A DNA stretch of 64,000 nucleotides from Planctomycetaceae bacterium (GTDB lineage Bacteria; Planctomycetota; Phycisphaerae; UBA1845; UTPLA1): contig WYBU01000015.1 of assembly GCA_011525745.1 (NCBI GenBank), positions 33,874 through 97,873 on the forward strand, written 5' to 3'. Every line of letters starts with the position of its first letter. Positions within the stretch are counted from its first letter, which is position 1. The translations under genes were made by a program, and so were the position numbers. Shown here piece by piece: positions 17,552 through 27,444 of this stretch. The notes beneath the pieces are model-generated. The model did not search any database. It was not told the DNA's origin and was given only the letters and a program-made list of their open reading frames with translations.

Positions 17552-20500
17552 CCCACCTCCTGGACCGCGATGAATGACATCAGCTCGAAGTCGTCGAGCC
17601 CGGTGATTGGGTCGGTCAAAGCCGTAGTCCGCTTGCCGGTGAACAGGCTGTCGAGGTCCTTGTCCTCCCGCACGTCGATGATCGAGCGGATGGCTTGGCC
17701 GAGCAGTTCCGAGTACCGGCTCATGGCCTTGCCGTCGTCGGTGGCAGCATTGAAGCGCCGGCAGGCGAGCTTGTCAGGCTCGCTCCGCATGCGGCAGGAT
17801 GCCCGGGCCAAGTCGAGGATTCGCTTCACTTCCATGTGGTTGATGACGACCTGGCCGTTGTTGGCGACGTACACGAGGTAGTACGGGTGCAAGCGGTTCT
17901 GCTGGTTGATGTTCACCGACTGATGCCGGTTGCGGAGCGTGAAGATCACGCCGGGCGGCAGGCCGCGGTCCGGGTCGGCCGGTACGACGGCGTGCAACCC
18001 GCTCGGCATGGAATCGAGGTCGGGGTTGTCCTTGATGTAGTTGAGCAGGTCCATGCGGAAGTCGTTCAGGCCCAGGTCGGTGATTGAGACGCCGGTGCGA
18101 ACGTCTTCCAGTTCGATGATCTCTTCTTGGAGCTTGCGGAGCTGCTCTTTTCGGTACGACACGTCGCTCGCTTCGGCAGTCAGGACGTTGTCGTCGCCGG
18201 TGGCGGACACGTCGGCGATGACCATGCGGTTCTCGACGCGTTCCCTCAGGTTGATGTATTCGTCGAGCGTGATGTCCGGCCAGTAGTTCACGAGCTGGAT
18301 TGTGGCGTTGGTCGAACCGATGCGGTCGATGCGGCCGAATCGCTGGAGGATCCGCACCGGGTTCCAGTGGATGTCGTAGTTCACGACCCAGTCGCAGTCC
18401 TGGAGGTTCTGGCCCTCGGAGATGCAATCGGTGCCGATCAGGATGTCGAGTGACGCGGGATCGTCCGGCATGGTCAACGCTTTCTCCTTGGATTTCGGCG
18501 AGAAGAGCGTGAGCAGCGACAGGAAATCGTACGACCGATTCAGCGTGGACTTGGGGCCACCGGTGCCAGTGACAAGGCCGACGTGCACGCTGTGCCGCTT
18601 GAGTAGGTCGGGCGAGAGGACGCGGAACAGATAGTTGGCTGTGTCGGCAAACGCGGTGAAGATCAGCACCTTGCGGTTGCCGGGATTGATCGGATTCGCG
18701 AGCTTTTCGGCAAGGTGGGCGCGGAGGTGCTGGAGCTTGGCATCGTCCGACGGGGTGACTTTTTCCATCTCGGTGTGCAACTCCGCGATGACTCGAAGAT
18801 CTTCGCGGAGGATTCGCTCCCAAGTGTCGATGTCCATGTCCGACAGGCGAATTTGGACCTTGCCGCCGATGCGGGCGTCGTCGGGCTCCGGGAAATCCTC
18901 GTCGTCAGGATCGAAGTCGGCGAAGGCCCCGGACACGTCGATGAAGCCGGGGTCGTCGCCGGTCGCTCGGAAGCGGTCAATCTTGGCGAGAACGGTCTTG
19001 TGATTCGCTTGCAACTTCCTTAGCGTGATTCGGAATGCCTCGACGGAGCTTTCGAGCCGTTTCAACAGATTGACCGTCATGAGCGATTGCAGGCTGCGTT
19101 CGCGGTCGGCCTGCCGGAGCGTGCCGCGACCACCTTCGACTTCCGTGTCGTAGAGGTCCTCGTACTTGGCGAGGCGGCTAGGCAGGATGTAATTGACCGG
19201 GGCGTAGATCGCGAGCTGCAACTGCGACAGGCTGGCGTAGATGCCGTTGAAATCCAATACGTCGGTGCGGTGGGTTAACGGCGGGTGGAACGACATGGGC
19301 TTGCGTCGTTCTGGGAACGAGCCGATGTCTGACGTGTCGTAGAATGTCTCGATGTGCTTGCGGGACCTGGCGATGGTCACGCTGTCGAGCATCTCGAAGA
19401 AGTCGAAGTCAAGGGCTTCCAGAATGGCCGAAGTCGTCCGCTGCTCCGCCGGCAGTTTCGTCCAGGCGTTGAAGGTCACTTGTGCACGCCGGCAAATCTC
19501 TTCTACGTCCTTCTCGGTTCCGAGTCTTTCGTGAAAAGCCCGCGAGTCACCTTCGTAGGCGAGTGCGAGTTGATTCTTGAGGTCGGCGAAGCGGTTGTTC
19601 ACCGGCGTCGCCGAGAGCATCAGGACCTTTGTCTTGACGCCCTCGCGGATGACCGACCGCATGAGCCGTTCGTATCGCGTTTCGCGGTCCTTGAAGGCTG
19701 GGTTGTTGCGGAAGTTGTGCGACTCGTCGATAACGACGAGGTCGTAGTTGCCCCAATTCACGCGATTAAGCGGCGTGCCGAAGGACTCGCCGGTGGTCCG
19801 CAGCAGGTCGGTGTGGCAGAGCACGTCGTAGTTGAAGCGGTCGCCGGCGAAGATGTTCGTCTTGAGGTTGCGGTTGTAGTTGAGCCAGTTGTCAGCGAGC
19901 TTCTTCGGGCAGAGCACGAGCACGGCCCGATTCCGTAGCTCGTAGTAGCGGATGACGGCGAGCGCCGTGAACGTCTTCCCGAGTCCGACGCTGTCCGCCA
20001 GGATGCAGCCGTTGAATGTCTCCAGCTTATTGATGATGCCCGTGGCGGCATCCCGCTGGAAGTTGTACAGCTTCTTCCAAACGAGACTTTCCTTGTAGCC
20101 GGTCAGGTCGTTAGGCAGCAGGTCTTCGCTGATGTCCTCTAGGAACTCGCTGAAGATGTGGAAGAGCATCAGGAAGTAGATGCGGGCCGGCGAGTTTTCC
20201 TGGTACACGGCCGCGATGTGCTCGGAGAGCCGGTCGGTGACGTCGGCGAGCTTTTCCGGGTCGTTCCAAATCTGATCGAAAAGCGACAGGTACGCATGCG
20301 TGTGCGTGGCTTCCGTGATCTTCGTGACGAAATTCGAGACCGCGTCGCCGCGTTGATAGCCGAGATCGACGGCGGTGAATCCGTGCAAGGGCTGGTAAAC
20401 GATGCTGCCAGCATTGCCGGCGATGCAGGCGAACGGCTGCATCGGTGCCTTCGTGCGATTGGACCGAAAGCGAGCCTTGCGTCGCATCCATTCGGCACAC

Positions 20501-20826
20501 TCGCGGGCAATCGCCTTCTGCGTGAGCTTGTTCTTGAGCTGAATCTCGAACTCGGTGCCGTAGAAGCTGCGTTCGCGGTGGGACTTGGGGATGTGGAACT
20601 CGCGTCGCTGCTTCTTGCCGCTGTCGGTCACTTCGTCCGGAACGAACGTGGGGGCCGTGAAGATAAAGTCGAAGGATTCGACGCCTTCAAGCTGCTCCTT
20701 AAGCGACTCGAAGGCGTAGATCGAGAAGCACGACGCGGCGATCCGAAGCTTCGAGCCGCGTGCCATCGACGCTTTCAGGTCGTCGCCGAGCAGCCGATTG
20801 ACGTTGTCGATCAGCTCCACTATCAC
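17548..20826 (-). CDS. PLD-like/SNF2 helicase of the restriction locus
   Basis: 1092 aa, GTG start at 20826 overlapping the upstream stop (GTGA). The N-terminal 200 residues look like a phospholipase D-like domain (LRIAASCFSIYAFESLK, IVYQPLHGFTAVDLGY) without a full HxKxxxxD motif. Then SNF2-type motor: LADSVGLGKTFTAL near 274, VIDESHNFRN near 364, MLSATPVNNR near 400, and a C-terminal lobe with GTDCISEGQNLQDCD and QRFGRIDRIGS near 800-835. Such helicases accompany DUF4391, Mod and Res and probably act as DNA translocase in restriction. Motor call sure; nuclease activity of the N-terminus uncertain. Confidence 0.85.
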   Translation of the reverse strand: MIVELIDNVNRLLGDDLKASMARGSKLRIAASCFSIYAFESLKEQLEGVESFDFIFTAPTFVPDEVTDSGKKQRREFHIPKSHRERSFYGTEFEIQLKNKLTQKAIARECAEWMRRKARFRSNRTKAPMQPFACIAGNAGSIVYQPLHGFTAVDLGYQRGDAVSNFVTKITEATHTHAYLSLFDQIWNDPEKLADVTDRLSEHIAAVYQENSPARIYFLMLFHIFSEFLEDISEDLLPNDLTGYKESLVWKKLYNFQRDAATGIINKLETFNGCILADSVGLGKTFTALAVIRYYELRNRAVLVLCPKKLADNWLNYNRNLKTNIFAGDRFNYDVLCHTDLLRTTGESFGTPLNRVNWGNYDLVVIDESHNFRNNPAFKDRETRYERLMRSVIREGVKTKVLMLSATPVNNRFADLKNQLALAYEGDSRAFHERLGTEKDVEEICRRAQVTFNAWTKLPAEQRTTSAILEALDFDFFEMLDSVTIARSRKHIETFYDTSDIGSFPERRKPMSFHPPLTHRTDVLDFNGIYASLSQLQLAIYAPVNYILPSRLAKYEDLYDTEVEGGRGTLRQADRERSLQSLMTVNLLKRLESSVEAFRITLRKLQANHKTVLAKIDRFRATGDDPGFIDVSGAFADFDPDDEDFPEPDDARIGGKVQIRLSDMDIDTWERILREDLRVIAELHTEMEKVTPSDDAKLQHLRAHLAEKLANPINPGNRKVLIFTAFADTANYLFRVLSPDLLKRHSVHVGLVTGTGGPKSTLNRSYDFLSLLTLFSPKSKEKALTMPDDPASLDILIGTDCISEGQNLQDCDWVVNYDIHWNPVRILQRFGRIDRIGSTNATIQLVNYWPDITLDEYINLRERVENRMVIADVSATGDDNVLTAEASDVSYRKEQLRKLQEEIIELEDVRTGVSITDLGLNDFRMDLLNYIKDNPDLDSMPSGLHAVVPADPDRGLPPGVIFTLRNRHQSVNINQQNRLHPYYLVYVANNGQVVINHMEVKRILDLARASCRMRSEPDKLACRRFNAATDDGKAMSRYSELLGQAIRSIIDVREDKDLDSLFTGKRTTALTDPITGLDDFELMSFIAVQEVG

Positions 20827-21020
20827 GATCTCCGCGCGCCCTTCGCCCTGTCGTCGAGCCAGCGATCAATCGTCTCTCGCCGGAACCGCCAGTGCCTTCC
20901 CACCTTCTGACCGGGGACCTTCCCCTCCGCACACAGCTTGTAAAGCGTTGATGTTGATAACTTTAGGTAGGAAGCGAGCTCCTGTATCGTCAGAATGCTG
21001 TCGTTTGCCTGCTTGGCCAT
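20823..21020 (-). CDS. Excisionase-family helix-turn-helix protein
   Basis: 65 aa from the ATG at 21020 (MAKQANDSILTIQELASYLK). The pattern LTIQELASYLKLSTSTLYKLCAEGKVPGQKVGRHWRFRRETIDRWL is the classic excisionase/MerR-type HTH_17 domain that binds DNA as a small dimer. It is the first gene of the 15 kb minus-strand train and overlaps the helicase by 4 nt, so it is probably the locus regulator instead of an element excisionase. Divergent from the methylase/helicase gene at 21239. Confidence 0.8.
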   Translation of the reverse strand: MAKQANDSILTIQELASYLKLSTSTLYKLCAEGKVPGQKVGRHWRFRRETIDRWLDDRAKGARRS

Positions 21021-21238
21021 CGGATTTTGACCACGCACGGGCTTGCGCCCGGTCTTTCCTTCACGCTCGACACGTAAACAGTTCACAGTTGTTCGCCGTT
21101 GCTGTCAAGGCGCGGGGTACCCTGGGGCAGTTTCCAAACCGCCAGAACCGCGCGACTTGCCGCCCTCGAACCGATGGCACAGGGCTGCCAGAAGCTCCCA
21201 TAACCCTCATGAGGCGTATGCGTTCCTGGGCAAGGTTC

Positions 21239-24200
21239 ATGGCGAAGTTCGCACAGCTCCAGTTCGATTGGTCGGGTCGGTCCGTCGCAGAAGGCGTGCC
21301 GGCTGAGGAGCCCGGCGTTGAGGGCGCGGAGGGCATCGCGGCACCAAGCGAGCCCGCAGCGAGGGAAGCCGATTCCGCCAGCGCGGCCACTGGGCTATCG
21401 CTCGGCCTGATCACCCTCGCGCGGCGGGTCGCGGGAGTACTCGAAAACGAGCCGCAGACCCGTATCGACAACCGGCTGCTCAACCAGCTCGCGACCGAAT
21501 GCCTCGGCCATGCGGCGGGTCACGCGCGGGACATGTACGACGCGGCGGAGGCGGGGATGAACATTCGCATCGCCCGGGCAGAGCTTGACCTGTTCGACGT
21601 GCCCGGCTCGATGGAGGCGCTCACCGAGTTGCAGGGCCGCATGCCCCGCCAGACTCGCCGCGACACGACGCAGGTCGAGCTTCAGCAATTCAGCACGCCC
21701 CCTGCGGAGGCGCTCCTGGTCGTCAGCGCGGCTGCCGTGTGTTCCGGCATGCAGGTCCTGGAGCCGAGCGCTGGAACGGGCAACATTGCCGTCCTCGCAC
21801 GGCGCGCCGGCGCCACTGTCGATACGAACGAAATCGACCCACGTCGGCGTGGCCTCTTGGAGATACAAGGCTTCTCGCCGACCGCAATCGATGCCGAACG
21901 GCTCGATAACCTTCTGCCGCCAGATCGGCTGTACGACGCGGTCGTCATGAATCCGCCCTTCTCGGCGACCGGTGGCCGCGTGCATGGGCACAACACGCAA
22001 TTTGGAGCGCGGCACGTTGAACAGGCGCTGCTCAGGCTCAAACCCGGTGGTCGATTGGCTGCGATTGTCGGACAAGGCATGGCACTCGACCGACCGAAAT
22101 TCCACGCGTGGTGGGCTGAGGTCAAGGGCCGCTTTCGCGTTCGCGCGAACGTCGGCATCGATGGCAACGCCTACGCGAAGTTCGGCACTTCGTTCGACCA
22201 TCAGGTCATCGTGATTGATAACGACGGGCCGACGCAATGGGATGCCGACATCATCACGGGTGCCGGACTGTCGCCTCAGGAGGCCTGGCGCAGGCTGCAA
22301 TCTCTATCAGAGGAGGACGTTTATGGGCGAATTCGCGAATGCGGTACGCGATCAAGCGATGGACACGCTGCGACGGGTGTACGGACGGGCAGCGCCAATC
22401 GACTCGGATGCAGTGGTCGAACTGATTGCGTTCCTGCTCGGGGACGAGACGGACGACCCGGCTACGGACGGGCTCAACATCCTGACGGTGGATCAGTGGA
22501 TAGCATGGACCAGGCATCTGGCCGACCGTCCGCGATTCACTCGGCGGATGATGACGAACTTCCTGGACCGGGAGCAGGCGAAACTGCCAGCCGACACGAA
22601 CGCGATGCGGCTCTGGGCCACGCACGTGGTTCTGCGCACGCTGGACCGGATGGAAGCAGCATAGGCCAACTCGACCATGACGCGCGTGCAGCGGCTCTGC
22701 GCGTCGAAGAAGGAACCGTCTATGCCGCGTACCGCGTGCAGAAAGCGCTTGTGCGGGGCACCGAACCGCACCCGGCCAACGTGGTCGAATCGACCGCGAT
22801 GGCCTCAGTCGAGCCTCCCGACGTTACGTACCGTCACCATCTCCCACCCGACGTGGTCCGCGAAGGGCGAATATCCGACATCCAGCTTGAGGACGTGATC
22901 TACGCCGGCCAGGCCACAGAAGTCCTGCTACCGGGTGGCTCGCGAAAGGGCCATTGGAACGGCGACGGTACGGGAATCGGCAAGGGACGCGAGATCTACG
23001 CATTCATCTACGACCAACTGCAGCAGGGACGTGCCAAGCACTTGCACGTTTCAGCGTCGCATCAGCTTGTTGCGGACGCCGAACGAGATCGCGACGCCGT
23101 GGGCATCCCGTTACGGATCGTCCATCAAGCGCGTTTCAAGCCAACGGAGGCAATCCTGGCCGACTCTGGCGTCCTGTTCACGACGTACACGATGCTGAGT
23201 ACGGACTTCGACGGCGATCGACAGCGGTTTAAGCAGCTCACGGATTGGCTGGGTCCCGACTTCGGCGGCGTGATCGCCTTCGACGAGGCGCACCTGATGA
23301 AGAACGCCGCAGCGACGCCCCACGGTGGCAAAGCGACCGTGGACGAGGGCACGCTTCGCGGCAACATGGGTATCACGCTACAGCGGATGTTCCCGCACGC
23401 CCGTGTCCGTTATTTCAGCGCCACGGGGGCAACCGAGGCCCGCCACATGGCTCCGTATGAGCGTCTTGGCCTGTGGGGCGATGGCGCGCCGTTTCCTGAC
23501 TTCGCATCCTTCCTCGTTGCGATGGAGCGCGGCGGCGTGGCGGCGATGGAAATGCTGTGCCGCGACCTCAAGTCGGTCGGCACCTACCTGGCGCGGACCA
23601 TCAGTTACGGTCCAACGCGAAGGCCGGATGGGGGCATCATTCCGGAGAGCGCGGTCGAATACGAGCCGCTTATTCACGACCTGTCGGAAGCCGAGCGCGC
23701 TCAGTACGACCAGGTCGCCGACCTCTGGTCGGAACTACTCATCGCATTTGAGTCGGCGGAGCAGAACGCCTGCCAGAAACGCAACGCGAGCCGCTATGCT
23801 CAGTATTATGCTGCCCAGCAGCGTTTCTTTCTGCAACTCATGCTCGCTTACACGCTGCCAGACGTGATCCCGGAGATCGAGAAGGACCTGGCCACGGGCC
23901 GCTCGGTGGTGCTCAGCCTCTTCAACACGGGCGAAGCTCAGGCGGATCGGAAGGTCCGTGACGCCCGGGCACAAGGCGTCGAACTGAGCGAGTTGGATGC
24001 GACGCCGCGAGAAATGATCGTGCAGCTGATCGAGACGCAGTTCCCCATCTACCAATACCGCGAGCAAACCGATCCGAAGACCGGGAACGTGATTTGTGTG
24101 CGCGTCGAGGACGCCGCCGGCAACCCCGAGATCAATCGTGAGAACCAGCGCCGCCAGCAGACGCTGCTCGACAAGGTTGCCGATATTGATATGCCGCACA

Positions 24201-25858
24201 ACCCGCTCGACGCCCTCGTCGGTCATTTCGGTGTCGATCACGTAGCCGAGATCAGCGGACGGACACATCGTTGGGAGAACGGACGGTACGTTCGGAGGAA
24301 GCTCTACGGCGTTCCGCGGCGGCAGCTCAACGAGTACGAAACCCGTCTCTTCCAATCGGGCCGCAAACGGTTGGCGGTTATCTCGGGCGCCGGCTCAACC
24401 GGCATTAGCGTTCACGCCGACATGCTCGCTAAGAACCAACAACGCCGTGTGTTCTACGCCTTTCAGCTTTCCTGGTCGGCGGATCAGCAGATGCAGGCAT
24501 TCGGGCGCGTGCACCGCTCGAATCAAACCTCGGCGCCGATCATCCGGCTGGTGTTGCTCGACCTAGCCGGCCAGAAACGCCTAGTCAATGCGGTCTCGAA
24601 GCGGCTGGCCGCCCTGGGCGCATTGACCAAGGGCGAGCGACACTCGCTCTCCAGCGACTTGTTCCGCCCAGAGGATGTCACAGACGAATATGGCAAGGCT
24701 GCTCTCACCCGCAGCTACCGAGAGGTCGAACGCAACGGCCACGCGGCAGCGGGAATCGGCATGCGCGACTTGGAACGCATGGGCGTGCTGAACAAAGAGA
24801 AGACAGCCGTGCGTGACAGTTTCTGCCGCAACGTCGAGCAGTTCCTCAACCGCATCATGGTGCTGCACGTCGAGAAGCAGAACCGCTTCTTCGAGCTGTT
24901 CTACGAGCGCTACGTACAAACCGTGGAAGCTGCCAAGCGAGCAGGGGCATTCGACTTTGGCGTCGAAGAGATCCATGCACGGAACTTGCGGAGTGTCGCG
25001 GAGCCGCAAGTACTGTTCGGAGATCCTGCCTCCGGCGCCCGCACAATGCTGCACGCGCTGGAGGGTGAGGTGGACGTGGAGCGGCACACGTTCGCTGCCG
25101 TGCTGGCGAGCTACGCGAACGAGGGCTTTTATCGCAACTGCCGGAGCGGGCGGATCTATGCTGTCGGCACGCATTTAGACACGCGGCCCGACGAAGTGCT
25201 GCTCACCGCCATAAAGGGCTCGCGTCGCTCGATGGAGCGGCACGAGTTGACCCAGAAGTACGAGCAGGTCGAGCGCGAAGTTGCTCGACAATGGTGGGAG
25301 CGAGAATACGAGAACACGCCCGCGACCGAGGCGCGGCGCTATTACATCCTGAGCGGGGCCATCTTTCCAATCTACGACAAGATCATGGGTTCGTCGGGCA
25401 TTCAAAGCGTCAAGATCGCACGCGCCGTGCTCAGCGACGGCCGGGCCCTGGTCGGCCTAAACCTAAGCCCGTCGGACGTGCCGAACGTGAAGCAGCGGCT
25501 GGGAATCGGAACGCCGCTGGGGGAGGCCTCCGCGACGGAGATCGCCGGCATTCTTGAAGGCGGCGGCATCGTCGAACTTGACAACGGCTGGCGTCTCACC
25601 TCTGGGCGGCTTGCCGGCGATGACGTGATCGAGCTCATTCTGAATGGCGTCCCTGCCAACCGGGAGGAGCTTCGGCGATACGGACTTTCGGAAGAAATCG
25701 TCAGCTTCAAGCGCCACTGGTTCACGGTGCTCGACGAGGCGCCTGCGGTCCTCTCGGAATTGCTCACTCATCGGCGGCCGGTTCGGGACCTGACGACCAG
25801 CGGCGGCAACGGCGAAGTGCTTCTGGCAACGACGGAGGTCGAGACCGAGTTTGATTAG
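21239..25858 (+). CDS. DNA methylase-strawberry notch helicase fusion
   Basis: 1539 aa from the ATG at 21239 (MAKFAQLQFDW; ATGs at 21209 and 21218 are alternatives). N-terminal N6-type methyltransferase domain: LEPSAGTGNIAVLARR near residue 175 and NPPFSATGG near 237. C-terminal strawberry-notch/SNO helicase: ISDIQLEDVIYAGQ, GDGTGIGKGREI near 578, AFDEAHLMKN near 681, GAGSTGISVHAD near 1051, FGRVHRSNQTS near 1089. Such fusions occur on plasmids and integrative elements. Residues about 360-475 (22320-22664) do not look like protein in this frame and overlap a separate good gene in another frame; the protein may really be two genes. Confidence 0.75.
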   Translation: MAKFAQLQFDWSGRSVAEGVPAEEPGVEGAEGIAAPSEPAAREADSASAATGLSLGLITLARRVAGVLENEPQTRIDNRLLNQLATECLGHAAGHARDMYDAAEAGMNIRIARAELDLFDVPGSMEALTELQGRMPRQTRRDTTQVELQQFSTPPAEALLVVSAAAVCSGMQVLEPSAGTGNIAVLARRAGATVDTNEIDPRRRGLLEIQGFSPTAIDAERLDNLLPPDRLYDAVVMNPPFSATGGRVHGHNTQFGARHVEQALLRLKPGGRLAAIVGQGMALDRPKFHAWWAEVKGRFRVRANVGIDGNAYAKFGTSFDHQVIVIDNDGPTQWDADIITGAGLSPQEAWRRLQSLSEEDVYGRIRECGTRSSDGHAATGVRTGSANRLGCSGRTDCVPARGRDGRPGYGRAQHPDGGSVDSMDQASGRPSAIHSADDDELPGPGAGETASRHERDAALGHARGSAHAGPDGSSIGQLDHDARAAALRVEEGTVYAAYRVQKALVRGTEPHPANVVESTAMASVEPPDVTYRHHLPPDVVREGRISDIQLEDVIYAGQATEVLLPGGSRKGHWNGDGTGIGKGREIYAFIYDQLQQGRAKHLHVSASHQLVADAERDRDAVGIPLRIVHQARFKPTEAILADSGVLFTTYTMLSTDFDGDRQRFKQLTDWLGPDFGGVIAFDEAHLMKNAAATPHGGKATVDEGTLRGNMGITLQRMFPHARVRYFSATGATEARHMAPYERLGLWGDGAPFPDFASFLVAMERGGVAAMEMLCRDLKSVGTYLARTISYGPTRRPDGGIIPESAVEYEPLIHDLSEAERAQYDQVADLWSELLIAFESAEQNACQKRNASRYAQYYAAQQRFFLQLMLAYTLPDVIPEIEKDLATGRSVVLSLFNTGEAQADRKVRDARAQGVELSELDATPREMIVQLIETQFPIYQYREQTDPKTGNVICVRVEDAAGNPEINRENQRRQQTLLDKVADIDMPHNPLDALVGHFGVDHVAEISGRTHRWENGRYVRRKLYGVPRRQLNEYETRLFQSGRKRLAVISGAGSTGISVHADMLAKNQQRRVFYAFQLSWSADQQMQAFGRVHRSNQTSAPIIRLVLLDLAGQKRLVNAVSKRLAALGALTKGERHSLSSDLFRPEDVTDEYGKAALTRSYREVERNGHAAAGIGMRDLERMGVLNKEKTAVRDSFCRNVEQFLNRIMVLHVEKQNRFFELFYERYVQTVEAAKRAGAFDFGVEEIHARNLRSVAEPQVLFGDPASGARTMLHALEGEVDVERHTFAAVLASYANEGFYRNCRSGRIYAVGTHLDTRPDEVLLTAIKGSRRSMERHELTQKYEQVEREVARQWWEREYENTPATEARRYYILSGAIFPIYDKIMGSSGIQSVKIARAVLSDGRALVGLNLSPSDVPNVKQRLGIGTPLGEASATEIAGILEGGGIVELDNGWRLTSGRLAGDDVIELILNGVPANREELRRYGLSEEIVSFKRHWFTVLDEAPAVLSELLTHRRPVRDLTTSGGNGEVLLATTEVETEFD
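22323..22664 (+). CDS. Small gene in another frame inside the methylase/helicase linker
   Basis: 113 aa, MGEFANAVRDQAMDTLRRVYG..., ending RTLDRMEAA. An ideal AGGAGG at 22311-22316 lies 6 nt before the ATG. By hand count most third codon positions here are G or C in this frame, against about half in the long surrounding frame, so this frame is the better coding candidate. The protein is acidic and helical with no family I recognise. It is either a genuine nested gene or the true middle gene of a methylase-small gene-helicase operon. Confidence 0.7.
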   Translation: MGEFANAVRDQAMDTLRRVYGRAAPIDSDAVVELIAFLLGDETDDPATDGLNILTVDQWIAWTRHLADRPRFTRRMMTNFLDREQAKLPADTNAMRLWATHVVLRTLDRMEAA

Positions 25859-26163
25859 CTGTCCCGAACCGTGATACGCTCGCCTCGCTAGATCAGCTGA
25901 TTGCTGGTCTCAACTGCGCAATCCCCCCAAGTCGCTCTCGCACAGATAGCTTTGGCTGGTTCGACCGGCCTTGTACGCATCCTTCGCCACTGATTCCTGT
26001 CGGAAGCTGGCGTCGGCCGGACGGGTTGCTCATAGCTATCTGTGGGTGAGAGGCGGACCAAACCTGGTCTCTGGGCGATACCGCGGAACTGCGGCGGCGC
26101 CGAGAGACCGGTGGTGCATTTCAAGGTTCCAAACGGTCCATCCGGACCAAAGGAGGTTTTCCC
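25859..26163. other. Gene-free spacer before the DUF932 gene
   Basis: About 305 nt between two same-strand genes. No ORF with coding character and no clear promoter was seen. The only evident signal is the strong AAAGGAGG site just before 26164. Confidence 0.5.
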
Positions 26164-27267
26164 ATGCAGAATCTGATGACGGCAAGTGAGGAGCTTTTTC
26201 GGCGTGGGCCGGACGAGTGCTTCGCGACGTTCGATGACCTCTACCGCCACTGTGCGGAGGTCAAGGAGAAGTCGGTCGATCGATGGCACCAGCCATCCAA
26301 AATTCGGCTTGATGTCGAGAGCGGGCGATTGCGGCTGGCGCTTGGCAACGAGGGCACGTTCAGGATGAACAACTGGAGCTTTTCGCAGTTGTGCGGGCTG
26401 GCCGGTATTCATCGGGACACGGTGAACAAGCTGTCGGCCGGCACGGCCAGCCAGGTGTTCGCCGAGACGCTGCCGCAAACGGGCAATCGGCACATTCAAG
26501 TGCTGACGACCGCGGTCGAGCCGGGCGAGACGGTCCGGGCGATTCACGGGGCGGGCTACACGCGGCTCTACGATGCCGACCTGCTGTCGATGGTCCGGGA
26601 GTTCGCGACGGACTTTCAGCCGCCGCAGCAGGCAAACATCGCTCACGCGACGGCGGCTGTGTCGGAGGACGATGTGCCGTTCGTCCCGGACCCGCCAAGG
26701 CCGCGAGGCACGGGCCTGTACCATGGCGAGCAGGACATGTTCGTGTTCCTGATCGACCCCACGGGCTGGACCGAGATCAACGGCGAGGCCTTCGCTCCGG
26801 GTTTCTTCTTGTGGAACTCGGAAGTGGGCAAACGTTCGGTCGGGATTCAGACGTTCTGGTTCCAGGCGGTCTGCCAGAACCACATCGTCTGGGACGCCGT
26901 CGAGGTCGTGGAGTTCAGTCGCAAGCACACGGCCAAGGTTCACGAGGCGTTCAGCGAGATCCGCGGCATCGTCGAGCGGCTGGTCGCCAAGCGCGACGAG
27001 CGCCGCGACGGCTTCGCCAAGGTTCTCCGCAAGGCGATGGAGACGAAGATCGGCGACGATGCCGACAGCGTGCTGAAGGTCCTCGGCGACAGGGGCATCA
27101 CGCGTGCCCTTGCCAAGGAGGCGCTGGAGATCGCCCGGCATTCCGGACGGTTCACGGTGTTTTCGCTGGTCGACGCGCTGACGCGCCTGTCCGGCCGCTC
27201 GAAGTTCGCCGGCGACCGGACGGATGCCGACGCCAAGGCGTCCGCGCTGCTCGCGCTGGCGGCCTGA
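26164..27267 (+). CDS. DUF932 family protein (plasmid/phage accessory)
   Basis: 367 aa, ATG at 26164 preceded by AAAGGAGG. The middle region AIHGAGYTRLYDADLL and FVFLIDPTGWTEINGEAFAPGFFLWNSEVGKRSVGIQTFWFQAVCQNHIVWDAVEV matches the pattern of DUF932 (phage/plasmid-like LGT_TIGR03299 relatives). These proteins are abundant on plasmids and integrative elements; function unknown, possibly an anti-defence or replication-associated DNA-binding factor. It is isolated by spacers on both sides. Third-position GC is high, as in its neighbours. Confidence 0.75.
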   Translation: MQNLMTASEELFRRGPDECFATFDDLYRHCAEVKEKSVDRWHQPSKIRLDVESGRLRLALGNEGTFRMNNWSFSQLCGLAGIHRDTVNKLSAGTASQVFAETLPQTGNRHIQVLTTAVEPGETVRAIHGAGYTRLYDADLLSMVREFATDFQPPQQANIAHATAAVSEDDVPFVPDPPRPRGTGLYHGEQDMFVFLIDPTGWTEINGEAFAPGFFLWNSEVGKRSVGIQTFWFQAVCQNHIVWDAVEVVEFSRKHTAKVHEAFSEIRGIVERLVAKRDERRDGFAKVLRKAMETKIGDDADSVLKVLGDRGITRALAKEALEIARHSGRFTVFSLVDALTRLSGRSKFAGDRTDADAKASALLALAA

Positions 27268-27444
27268 TTCGAGGAGATTGACGGCGACGGTCGCCGTCCA
27301 AGGTTCAGAGGCTCATCCGCATGCACCACCGGGCCTCTCACCATTCAGAATCTCTTCGTGACGTAAGTACCTGCAAATACGGCACCTACGACTCGCGGAA
27401 AGCACGGTCAATAGGCAGCCACCTGCCCGAAATATGCGCTGCTA

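Noticed and set aside
16838..17881. 347-codon plus-strand ORF over DUF4391 and the helicase end
   Set aside because: Antisense to a coupled pair of recognisable genes with an ATGA junction.
25888..27141. 417-codon minus-strand ORF opposite DUF932
   Set aside because: The plus frame encodes a recognisable DUF932 protein with an AAAGGAGG site; the minus frame is arginine-rich shadow.
26391..27281. 296-codon plus-strand ORF in another frame over DUF932
   Set aside because: Glycine/arginine-rich frame-shift shadow with no ribosome-binding site, inside a gene with better coding signals.
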